A DNA stretch of 43,225 nucleotides from Rhodospirillales bacterium (GTDB taxonomy: Bacteria > Pseudomonadota > Alphaproteobacteria > Acetobacterales > Acetobacteraceae), in assembly GCA_017304945.1 (NCBI GenBank), contig JAFKLG010000097.1, positions 1 through 43,225 of the forward strand. The letters run 5' to 3'. How positions within the stretch are numbered: position 1 is the first letter of the stretch; every line of letters starts with the position of its first letter. The position numbers and the translations under genes were made by a program. Below are positions 1 to 6,418 of this stretch, piece after piece. The notes beneath the pieces are model-generated. The model was not told the DNA's origin. It saw only the letters and a program-made list of their open reading frames with translations, and searched no databases.

Positions 1-40
1 CCTCTCCCCTCGTGGGGGAGAGGGAAGGGGTGAGGGGGCA
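1..40. repeat. Intergenic inverted repeat (CCTCTCCCC / GGGGAGAGG)
   Basis: Nine-base perfect arms at 1-9 and 15-23 flank a five-base loop, followed by a G-rich run. It lies just downstream of nadA (minus strand). Similar C/T-rich hairpins recur in intergenic DNA of many GC-rich proteobacteria (recollection). It could end the nadA transcript as an RNA hairpin, but there is no U-tract. The segment is cut by the window edge. Confidence 0.5.
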
Positions 41-57
41 GTCCACCCCCCCCCGCG

Positions 58-1038
58 TCACACCGCCAGCATGCGCTCCACCGCGGCCCGGGCACGCGCG
101 GCGATCGCCGGGTCGATCGTGACCTCCTGCGTCATCGTCTCCAGCGCATGGCGGATCTTCGGCAGCGTGATGCGCTTCATGTGCGGGCACAGGTTGCAGG
201 GCCGGACGAACGTCACGTCCGGGTGCCCGACCGACACGTTGTCGGCCATGCTGCACTCGGTCAGCAGCACCACTCGCGCCGGCTTCTCGCGGCCGACATA
301 GGCGGACATGTCGGCGGTCGAGCCGGTGAAGTCGGCCTCCGCCACCACTTCCGGCGGGCATTCCGGATGCGCCAGGATGGTCACGCCCGGATGGTCGCTG
401 CGCAGGCCGCGCACTTCCGCCGCCGTGAAGCGCTCATGCACCTCGCAATGGCCGGCCCAGGCGATGATCCTGACATCGGTCTGCGCCGCCACGTTCTGCG
501 CCAGGTACTCGTCGGGCAGCATGATCACGGCGGGCACGCCCAGGCTCTCGACCACCCGTCGCGCATTGGCCGAGGTGCAGCAGATGTCGGACTCCGCCTT
601 CACTTCGGCCGAGGAGTTCACGTAGGTGACCACCGGGACGCCGGGGTAGCGCGCGCGCATCAGCCGCACGTCGGCGGCGGTGATCGACTCGGCCAGCGAG
701 CATCCCGCCCTGGTGTCGGGGATCAGCACCGTCTTGGCCGGGTTCAGCAGCTTGGCGGTCTCCGCCATGAAGTGCACGCCCGCCAGCACGATCACGTCGG
801 CATCCACCGTCATCGCCTCGCGCGCCAGCGCCAGGCTGTCGCCGGTGATGTCGGCGACGCAGTGGAAGATTTCCGGGGTCTGATAGTTGTGCGCCAGGAT
901 CACCGCATTGCGGCGACGCTTGAGGTCCAGGATCGCGTCGATGTCCTCGGCGAAGACGGGCCACTCGATGGGCGGAATCACGGATTGCACGCGGGTGTAG
1001 AGCGGCGCGGTGCGCTCGAGCAGGGCGGTGGCCGGCAT
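58..1038 (-). CDS. nadA: Quinolinate synthase NadA
   Basis: NadA condenses iminoaspartate (made by NadB) with dihydroxyacetone phosphate to give quinolinate, the pyridine ring of de novo NAD. It is a cytoplasmic [4Fe-4S] enzyme. The 326-residue protein has the family's usual length. The three cluster cysteines can be placed: Cys113 in [12 protein letters not shown], Cys198 in GHCEVH, and Cys284 in [19 protein letters not shown] and HNYQTPEI are also typical. The ATG at 1038 is preceded by GGAGGA at good spacing. It lies 112 bp downstream of the NadQ-like regulator on the same strand, and the gap holds a promoter with operator-like repeats. nadB and nadC, often next in alphaproteobacteria, would lie beyond the window edge and are not seen. 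Confidence 0.97.
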   Translation of the reverse strand: MPATALLERTAPLYTRVQSVIPPIEWPVFAEDIDAILDLKRRRNAVILAHNYQTPEIFHCVADITGDSLALAREAMTVDADVIVLAGVHFMAETAKLLNPAKTVLIPDTRAGCSLAESITAADVRLMRARYPGVPVVTYVNSSAEVKAESDICCTSANARRVVESLGVPAVIMLPDEYLAQNVAAQTDVRIIAWAGHCEVHERFTAAEVRGLRSDHPGVTILAHPECPPEVVAEADFTGSTADMSAYVGREKPARVVLLTECSMADNVSVGHPDVTFVRPCNLCPHMKRITLPKIRHALETMTQEVTIDPAIAARARAAVERMLAV

Positions 1039-1052
1039 GGTCTCCTCCTATG

Positions 1053-1122
1053 ATGCTCATGTTCTTATGCTCATGTAGAGCATGAACCAGCGAATTGCTG
1101 CATATGAGCATATGGATGTCAA
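1053..1122 (-). promoter_or_regulatory. nadA promoter with NadQ-type operator repeats
   Basis: On the minus strand a perfect -35 TTGACA (1117-1122) is followed after 17 bases by a weak -10 AGCAAT (1094-1099). The octamer ATGCTCAT or its complement occurs at 1053-1060, 1067-1074 and 1104-1111. ATGCTC(5 nt)GAGCAT at 1067-1083 is a perfect inverted repeat. The 1104-1111 copy sits in the promoter spacer and the others downstream of the expected start site, as expected for repression. I recall NadQ sites of alphaproteobacteria as containing ATGCTC half-sites. Assignment to NadQ is inferred from that and from the adjacent regulator gene. Confidence 0.75.
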
Positions 1123-1150
1123 GGACCGCCCTGCCACCCCCCGCATGGCC

Positions 1151-2077
1151 TCAGCGCGCGAGCGGCAGCTTGCTCCCGGACACCGCCCGTTCGGCCATCA
1201 CCTCGCGGCGGAAGCGGAACAGCCGCGCCGGCCGGCCTCCGGTTTCCGATGTAACGGCCCCGGTTTCCTCGACCAGCTCCTGCTGCTCGATCAGGCGTCG
1301 GAAGTTCTGTTTGTGCAGGCGCCGCCCGGCCAGCGCCTCGACCGCGCCTTGGAGCTGGCCCAGCGTGAAATTGGGCGGCATGAGCTCGAACACGACGGGC
1401 CGGTATTTCAGCGTGCCGCGCAGCCGGGCCAGGGCGGTCGCCAGGATGCGGCGGTGGTCGTGCACCATCGGCTCGCCGGGCGCGGTGCTGCCGCCGGCTT
1501 CCGGCACCAGCCCGGCCTCCCACAGCGTTTCGTAGCGCTGCAGCGCGAGGTCCTCGTTCCAGGCGCGTCTCTCGAGTCCGAAGGCGATGGCGATCCGGCT
1601 GCGCCGCTCCCAGCGCAGCATCGCGTCGGGTGCTGCCTCCGCCCAGGCCTGCAGCGCCTGCGCGAGCACCGGCGCCAGCGTCGCATCCGGGTCGCGCCGG
1701 TCCTCCCAGGGCAGATAGCGATACAGGTCCTGCCAGGAGACGCCCGCCTGGCCCACGGCGCGGGCCTCGCGCGTCAGGCCGAGATAGCTGATCGAGACCA
1801 CCCGCTCCCCGGCTTCGGCGGCGCGGTCGCGGTCGGCAAACGTATAGAGCTGCTCGACATGGCCCAGCGGGTGGTGGGTCTGGTGCTCCACCCAGGCCCG
1901 CAGCGCGGCTTGCAGGGAACGGTGTTCGGAGGCGAACGGGCCGGACGGCAGCGCCGCGCCGCCCAGCGTCAGGACGCGTGGCACCGAGTCGGTGACCGCG
2001 ACGATCACCGCGATCAGTTCGGCGGCGACGCGTTCGGAGGGGTGACGGCGGAGATCGGCGGGCGGTGGCAGGGCCAT
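1151..2077 (-). CDS. nadQ: NadQ-like transcriptional repressor of NAD biosynthesis (Nudix-related family)
   Basis: The 308-residue protein resembles the NrtR/NadQ type of regulator (COG4111). An N-terminal Nudix-like domain (roughly residues 30-160, with VEQLYTFADRDR and VVSISYLGLTR) is followed by a C-terminal winged helix (roughly 225-295, with MPPNFTLGQLQGAVEAL and HKQNFRRLI). I see no intact catalytic Nudix box, which fits a sensor rather than a hydrolase. In alphaproteobacteria NadQ is predicted to repress nadABC; here it sits directly upstream of nadA on the same strand. The palindromic repeats before nadA would be its target. The start at 2077 has no strong ribosome-binding site. The family assignment rests on sequence pattern and context, not on a search. 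Confidence 0.78.
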   Translation of the reverse strand: MALPPPADLRRHPSERVAAELIAVIVAVTDSVPRVLTLGGAALPSGPFASEHRSLQAALRAWVEHQTHHPLGHVEQLYTFADRDRAAEAGERVVSISYLGLTREARAVGQAGVSWQDLYRYLPWEDRRDPDATLAPVLAQALQAWAEAAPDAMLRWERRSRIAIAFGLERRAWNEDLALQRYETLWEAGLVPEAGGSTAPGEPMVHDHRRILATALARLRGTLKYRPVVFELMPPNFTLGQLQGAVEALAGRRLHKQNFRRLIEQQELVEETGAVTSETGGRPARLFRFRREVMAERAVSGSKLPLAR

Positions 2078-2117
2078 GCGGCGCTATCGCACGTCGCTGG
2101 CCCTGCCGGCTACCGGA

Positions 2118-2552
2118 TCAGTAGCCGGGATAGGCGGTCACCGGGTACCCGCTCACCGGATACGCGGGTGCCGGGTAGGTCGGGGCCGCGTAGACCGGGG
2201 GAGGAGCCGCGTAGACCGGTGCCGGCGCGACATAGGCCGGGGGCGGCGCGTAAACCACTGCGGGCGGCGGCGTGTAGACCGGGGCCGGGGCGGCGAGGGC
2301 GGTGCCGAGCAGCGCGCCGACGCCGAGGCCGATGATGGCACCGGCCACCGCGGCGCCGCCATTGCCATTGCCGCCATGACGGTAGCCACCGTTCCAGCCG
2401 CCGCCATGCGGGCCGCGCCAGCCGGGGCCGCCGTGCCAGCCGGGACCACCGCGCCAGCCCGGGCCGCCGTGCCAATCGGCGTGGGCCGCCGGGGCGGCGA
2501 GCAGACCGGCCGCGAGCGGGGCCGCGATCAGAAGGGTCTTCCAGGTCTGCAT
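2118..2552 (-). CDS. Secreted Gly/Trp-rich, Pro/Tyr-rich protein with glycine zipper
   Basis: A 144-residue protein with a clear signal peptide (MQTWKTLLIAAPLAAGLLAA, then PAAHA). It continues with repeated GGPGW(R/H) units (about residues 27-45), an Asn/Gly-rich stretch, a glycine-zipper hydrophobic segment (AGAIIGLGVGALLGTALAA, about 70-90), and a tail of PVY(A/T)(A/P)PP-type repeats ending AYPGY. I chose the ATG at 2552 because GGAGAG lies 5 bases upstream and the signal peptide starts there; the frame stays open upstream but reads through a tandem repeat. The layout suggests an exported, possibly outer-membrane or surface-associated protein. No function can be assigned. nadQ follows 40 bp downstream on the same strand. 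Confidence 0.75.
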   Translation of the reverse strand: MQTWKTLLIAAPLAAGLLAAPAAHADWHGGPGWRGGPGWHGGPGWRGPHGGGWNGGYRHGGNGNGGAAVAGAIIGLGVGALLGTALAAPAPVYTPPPAVVYAPPPAYVAPAPVYAAPPPVYAAPTYPAPAYPVSGYPVTAYPGY

Positions 2553-2643
2553 GACGCTCTCCACGGGGATGACGGCTTTTACTGTCCCTGGAAGCTGGGG
2601 GGCGGTGGTGACCGGATTGCGGCAGGTTTGGGGTCTCATCGGG

Positions 2644-2724
2644 GTTTGTCGTGCCGGAGGCGCGCGGGGGGTTTGTCGTGCCGGAGGCGCGCGGGGGGTT
2701 TGTCGTGCCGGAGGCACGCGCGGG
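2644..2724. repeat. 27-bp tandem repeat, three units
   Basis: Units begin at 2644, 2671 and 2698. Each contains GTTTGTCGTGCCGGAGGCGC followed by a G-rich run; the first two are nearly identical. The third reads GTGCCGGAGGCAC, a perfect five-base inverted repeat. The block lies about 90 bp upstream of the start of the Gly-rich gene (minus strand) and about 80 bp below the end of the YsnF-like gene, so it could lie in a promoter region. It is too short, and lacks spacers, to be a CRISPR array. Confidence 0.85.
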
Positions 2725-2802
2725 GGAATCTTGTCGCCGGCACGCGGCACCGATCGCGCGGGGCGGGCGCGTCGCCACGCCCGCCCCTCGATCGACCGCA
2801 GG

Positions 2803-3825
2803 TCAGCCCTGCTGGCGCTTGTCCGTCCGATCCGGCGCCATCTCGACCTCCTCGCGGCGAACGGTGTCCTGCACGCGCTCCTTCCGCTCCGTCTCCTCGC
2901 GGCGGATCGCCACTTCCTCCACCACGCGCGCGGTCTTGCGAACCTCGGGCACTTCCTCGGTCTCGTGTACCTCGACCACGCGCTCCTCGAACGCACCGGT
3001 CGTGTCGGCGGTGCGTGCGTCGGTCGGGATGCGGCGCTCGATCGTCACCCGCTCACCGCGCAGCGTCACGTCGCGCTCGACCGGGGTCTCCACCACGTAG
3101 CGGCGCACCCGGCGGGTGCCGCGATCGACCGTGCGCGTGCCGACCTCGAGCTGCTCCTCGGCGAGCGGGATCACCTCCTCGGTGCCCGCGGTCCGTGGCG
3201 TGGTGCCGCCGGCCGCCATCCCGGTCTCGGCTTGCGGCAGCCCGGTGCCGGCGCGCCCGGCCGAGGCGCCGGTCATCGCCACGTCGTCTTCCATGCGCCC
3301 ACCCGTCACCGGCGCGGTGCCCGCCGCCGTGGCGCCGCTCGTGCCGCTCTCGAACAGCGGGCGCCCGCCAGCCGGGGCGGCGGCGGTCGCGCTGGAGGAA
3401 AAGTCGGTGCCGGAGCGCGCGACCCCGGTGGTGGCACCGGATTCCGTGGGATCGTCCTCCTCGGTGCGCTCGTCGAGATCGAGCGGGTCGTGCCGCTCCA
3501 GGATCTCCACCGTCTCATGGATCATCGAATCGGTGGTGAGCGTCACGCTCAGCACGGCGTGGCCGGATTGCAGGCTGCGATCGTAGCGGCCGTCATCATC
3601 GGCATAGAACGACCGGGTCGACTCGGTCTCCTCGCCCAGCAGCCAGGCCCAGAACCCGCCGCCCGACCGTTGGGTCGTCTCGCGGGTCGTCGTGGTCTCG
3701 GTTGCGTCGTCGCCTTGGGCATAACGCCGGATCGCGGTACGCGGCACGCCAGCCTGCTCGAGTTCGCGTTCGGCGGCAGACGCTGCGGCCTCGGACGAGA
3801 ATACGGCGACCATGTGTTCCGTCAT
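2803..3825 (-). CDS. YsnF/AvaK (DUF2382) domain stress protein
   Basis: A 340-residue acidic protein with no signal peptide. The N-terminus (about 1-105, MVAVFSSEAAASAAERELEQAG...) resembles the short alpha/beta domain often paired with DUF2382. The middle (about 125-215) is low-complexity Gly/Ala/Thr-rich. The C-terminus (about 218-335) is a DUF2382 domain made of IPLAEEQLEVGTRTVDRG, RRYVVETPVERDVTLRGE and VEVHETEEVPEVRKTARV-type beta repeats. YsnF-like proteins are linked to general stress responses in bacteria; no enzymatic activity is known to me. The ATG at 3825 follows an AGGAAAGGAAG ribosome-binding site. It is probably monocistronic. I looked for a general-stress EcfG promoter (GGAAC with GTT) upstream and did not find one. 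Confidence 0.85.
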   Translation of the reverse strand: MTEHMVAVFSSEAAASAAERELEQAGVPRTAIRRYAQGDDATETTTTRETTQRSGGGFWAWLLGEETESTRSFYADDDGRYDRSLQSGHAVLSVTLTTDSMIHETVEILERHDPLDLDERTEEDDPTESGATTGVARSGTDFSSSATAAAPAGGRPLFESGTSGATAAGTAPVTGGRMEDDVAMTGASAGRAGTGLPQAETGMAAGGTTPRTAGTEEVIPLAEEQLEVGTRTVDRGTRRVRRYVVETPVERDVTLRGERVTIERRIPTDARTADTTGAFEERVVEVHETEEVPEVRKTARVVEEVAIRREETERKERVQDTVRREEVEMAPDRTDKRQQG

Positions 3826-3847
3826 CGGGGCTTCCTTTCCTGCGGGA

Positions 3848-3866
3848 GCGAACGACGAGCGTTCGC
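3848..3866. promoter_or_regulatory. Inverted repeat upstream of the YsnF-like gene
   Basis: GCGAACG (3848-3854) and CGTTCGC (3860-3866) form a perfect seven-base inverted repeat around a five-base spacer, 23 bp upstream of the YsnF-like start codon. It could be an operator or a 5' UTR hairpin. No regulator can be named. The remaining intergenic DNA (3867-3970) shows nothing else that I can support. Confidence 0.4.
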
Positions 3867-3970
3867 GTCAGCAGAAAAGTGCCAGGCAGACGCTCAGGTT
3901 TCTTCAACCGTTCGAGGAACATCCGCCAGTTTCGTCATGCTCGGAGACGATTGCGCATCGACTTGTGCGT

Positions 3971-5500
3971 TCAGCGCTGCGCATAGATCGCCGCGGCGTC
4001 GCGGTGCAGTGCCGCGCGGGCCGCATCGTCCGAGTAGAACATGTGCCCGCCCGGATAGACCACGAGACGCAGCCGCTCCGGCCCCGCGAAGGCGGGCACC
4101 TGCCGCAGCAGCAGGTCGGTCGCGAAATATGGGGTCACGAGGTCGTACATCCCGTGCGCCACCAGCACGCGCAGGCGCGGGTCGAGCGCGAGCGCCGCCT
4201 GCAGCGCGCCGACCGATTCGGGCGGGCTCATGCCCCGGCCCCAGTTCCAGCCGCGGAACGCCGCGTCGCCCACCAGACGGTAGACGCCGTCCGGCTGCCA
4301 GCCGAAGCGGCGATACAGGGTGACCATCGCGGCGGTGATCGGCGCGCGCAGCCCATCCAGCATCGGATCGGCATAGCGGCTGAACGGCCGGTGCGGCGTC
4401 GGATCCGGGGCAAGCACGGTGGCGTCGTAGGCGCTGCCCACCTCGGCACGGGCGCGGGCGATCTCGTGCAGGAACACGTCGGTGTCGAGCCGGCCCTGGG
4501 CGCGGCGCACCAGCTCGGGGTCGAGGCCGGTGAGCCGCGTGACGTTGCTGTTGAGCCGCGCGACCGCCGCCTCGTCGCGGACGCCGCGCAACAGGTCGGT
4601 GACGTACTCGCCCGCCGCATAGCTCTCGACGTCGCCCAGCGACTCGCGGGTCACGGGTCCATGCAGCGCGCGCAGGGCGGCGACCTCGGAGGGCAGGCGG
4701 TAAACCCAGGCCATCGGATCGTTGTCACTGGCGATGCGACCGAGGTCGAGCGCCGGCGACAGCAGCACCATGCCGCTGATGCCCACGCCCTCCCGCTCCT
4801 GCAGCCGGCGTGTCAGGCGCGGCGCGCGGAACCCGCCATAGCTCTCGCCCAGCAGGTATTTCGGCGAGAGCATGCGGTCGTTGCGGTCGAGCCAGCGGCG
4901 GATCGCCTGGGCGAGCAGGGCGATGTCGCCGTCCACCGACCACGCGGCACGACGCGCGTCCTCGCCGCCGAGGATGCGGGCGTAGCCGGTGCCGGGCGGA
5001 TCGAGAAACACCAGGTCGGTCAGGTCCAGCCACGTCTCGGCATTGGGGATCGGGTCGGCCGGCGCGGAGGGGGCCGGGACGAGAGGGATGCGCCAGGGCC
5101 CGACCGCGCCGACCTGCAGCCAGCCCGAGGCCATGCCGGGTCCGCCGTTGAACACGAAGGTCACAGGCCGGGTGCGAGGGTCGGCATCGGGGCGGCGATA
5201 GGCGACGAAGGCCACCTCGGCGAGCGGGTTGCCATGCTCGTCCGGCAGCCGGATCGCCCCGGCGGTGGCCGCGACCTGCAGCGGGCCGGTCGGAAGTTCG
5301 AGCGTGTGCTGGGTGGTGACGTCGGGCGGCAGGCGGGTGCCGTCGGACCGGCCGCGCGCATCGCCGGCGTTCGGGTCGTGGCCGCGGCCGTCGGCCTGCG
5401 CGGCCGTTGTGGCGGCGTGCGGGGAGGGCGGGGCGTCGGCCGCGCCCGCGGCGAGCGCCGGGACGAGCAACAGGGCGGCGATCCAGGCGATCCGCGACAT
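3971..5500 (-). CDS. Secreted serine carboxypeptidase, S10 family
   Basis: A 509-residue alpha/beta-hydrolase-fold peptidase with a signal peptide (MSRIAWIAALLLVPALAAGAADA). Numbered from this start, the oxyanion-region motif FNGGPGMAS is near 116-125, the nucleophile Ser220 is in GESYGG, Asp453 is in AHGMYDLVTPY, and His486 is in YPGGHMFY. The whole catalytic triad is therefore present. S10 enzymes remove C-terminal residues from peptides; this one should act in the periplasm or outside the cell. An in-frame ATG at 5515 is also possible. I prefer 5500 because neither has a ribosome-binding site, and 5500 lies six bases after a plausible -10 element, suggesting a leaderless mRNA. It is convergent with no gene and transcribed alone. 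Confidence 0.88.
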   Translation of the reverse strand: MSRIAWIAALLLVPALAAGAADAPPSPHAATTAAQADGRGHDPNAGDARGRSDGTRLPPDVTTQHTLELPTGPLQVAATAGAIRLPDEHGNPLAEVAFVAYRRPDADPRTRPVTFVFNGGPGMASGWLQVGAVGPWRIPLVPAPSAPADPIPNAETWLDLTDLVFLDPPGTGYARILGGEDARRAAWSVDGDIALLAQAIRRWLDRNDRMLSPKYLLGESYGGFRAPRLTRRLQEREGVGISGMVLLSPALDLGRIASDNDPMAWVYRLPSEVAALRALHGPVTRESLGDVESYAAGEYVTDLLRGVRDEAAVARLNSNVTRLTGLDPELVRRAQGRLDTDVFLHEIARARAEVGSAYDATVLAPDPTPHRPFSRYADPMLDGLRAPITAAMVTLYRRFGWQPDGVYRLVGDAAFRGWNWGRGMSPPESVGALQAALALDPRLRVLVAHGMYDLVTPYFATDLLLRQVPAFAGPERLRLVVYPGGHMFYSDDAARAALHRDAAAIYAQR

Positions 5501-5506
5501 GCGCCC

Positions 5507-5535
5507 AGCTAGCATGCCGTCGGCATGCCGGTCAC
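5507..5535 (-). promoter_or_regulatory. Candidate leaderless promoter of the S10 carboxypeptidase
   Basis: Minus strand: -35 GTGACC (5530-5535), 17-base spacer, -10 CTAGCT (5507-5512), then six bases to the ATG at 5500. Transcription would begin at or next to the start codon. No Shine-Dalgarno sequence precedes either candidate start codon. The -35 matches TTGACA at four positions, so this is moderate evidence only. Confidence 0.4.
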
Positions 5536-5668
5536 GTGACGAACCGTGACGCCCGCCGGCCGCCGCATGCCGTCGCCAGGTCGCTCCGCCGTGGTTCGCG
5601 GCGTCGCGCAGGCGCGCGCGGCGACGCTCGCATCGCGACTGCGTCCTCCGCCGGTCCGAGCCATCGCG

Positions 5669-6247
5669 TCAGAACCGCCGCTCGAACACCGTCACCACGT
5701 CTCCGGGCTGCACGAAGGCCTGGCGCGGCGCCTTGCCCTCGATGGCGGTGCCGTTGGTGGTGCGCAGCACCGAGGCGTAGTCCTCCACCGCGCGATAGGT
5801 GAAGCCGCCCGCCACCGCGACCGCGGTCACCACCGTCATGCCCGGCTGGTAGGGGTATTGGCCCGGCCGGTTCACCTCGCCCAGCACGAAGATCGGGCGG
5901 TAGGCGATGACCTCGGCGGAGACGGAAGGGTTGCGCAGCACGGCGCCGCGCCGCAGCGCGTCCGCCACGGCCCGCTCGAGCTCGTGCGGGGTCAGGCCGG
6001 CCGCCCGCACCGCCCCCACCAGCGGCAGCGCGATCGTGCCGCCATCCGCGACCCGGAACTCGCCCGTGAGCGGCTCTTCGCCGAAGGTGATCAGCCGCAC
6101 CGCGTCGCCCGGTCCCAGCCTGTACTCCGTCGCCGCCTGGGCTGGCGGCAGCGGTGGCAGGTCGCGCCCTGGTGCGCAGCCGGCGAGCGCCACGAAGACC
6201 GCAAGGGCGACCCCCCGCGCGATCGGCCGGTTCGGCAAGAAGGACAT
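5669..6247 (-). CDS. Wza/GumB-like polysaccharide export lipoprotein
   Basis: A 192-residue outer-membrane lipoprotein precursor: MSFLPNRPIARGVALAVFVALAGC gives a lipobox LAGC with Cys24. The mature part holds the polysaccharide export (Poly_export) domain (YRLGPGDAVRLITFGEEPLTGEFRVADGG...) and a SLBB-like segment (IFVLGEVNRPGQYPYQPGMTV). This size matches short Wza-type proteins that form the periplasm-to-outside channel for exopolysaccharide. I chose the ATG at 6247 because AGGAG precedes it and the signal peptide starts there; the frame is open to 6364. It is divergent from the Wzc-like gene, with about 170 bp between them that should hold both promoters. Together they form the export half of an exopolysaccharide locus. 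Confidence 0.9.
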   Translation of the reverse strand: MSFLPNRPIARGVALAVFVALAGCAPGRDLPPLPPAQAATEYRLGPGDAVRLITFGEEPLTGEFRVADGGTIALPLVGAVRAAGLTPHELERAVADALRRGAVLRNPSVSAEVIAYRPIFVLGEVNRPGQYPYQPGMTVVTAVAVAGGFTYRAVEDYASVLRTTNGTAIEGKAPRQAFVQPGDVVTVFERRF

Positions 6248-6418
6248 GCGGCAGCGTCTCCTGGGCTGACCGGCCACGACTTGGCCGGGTCGCTGCCATC
6301 CTGCACGCATGGGTGTTCGCGAACGGTTAACGGCGCGCGCGTACGTCAACGCCACCGCATTCACCGGTCCTTAATCGTCGCCAGCGTATGCAGTTCCCGC
6401 GATCAAGGTCCGGGCAAA
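6248..6418. promoter_or_regulatory. Divergent regulatory region of the exopolysaccharide locus
   Basis: 171 bp separate the start of the Wza-like gene (minus) from that of the Wzc-like gene (plus). The region is relatively AT-rich for this window (GAACGGTTAACGG, CCTTAATCG). A TTGACG occurs on the minus strand at 6344-6349 but no good -10 sits at the right distance. Promoters for both directions are expected here by position; I cannot define them. Confidence 0.35.

Noticed and set aside
2644..2724. CRISPR-like array
   Set aside because: Repeats are head-to-tail without spacers, only three units and no cas genes. The same applies to 33029-33185.
3867..3970. EcfG-type general stress promoter for the YsnF-like gene
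   Set aside because: GGAAC occurs only on the plus strand (3916-3920), pointing away from the gene, and has no GTT at the right spacing.
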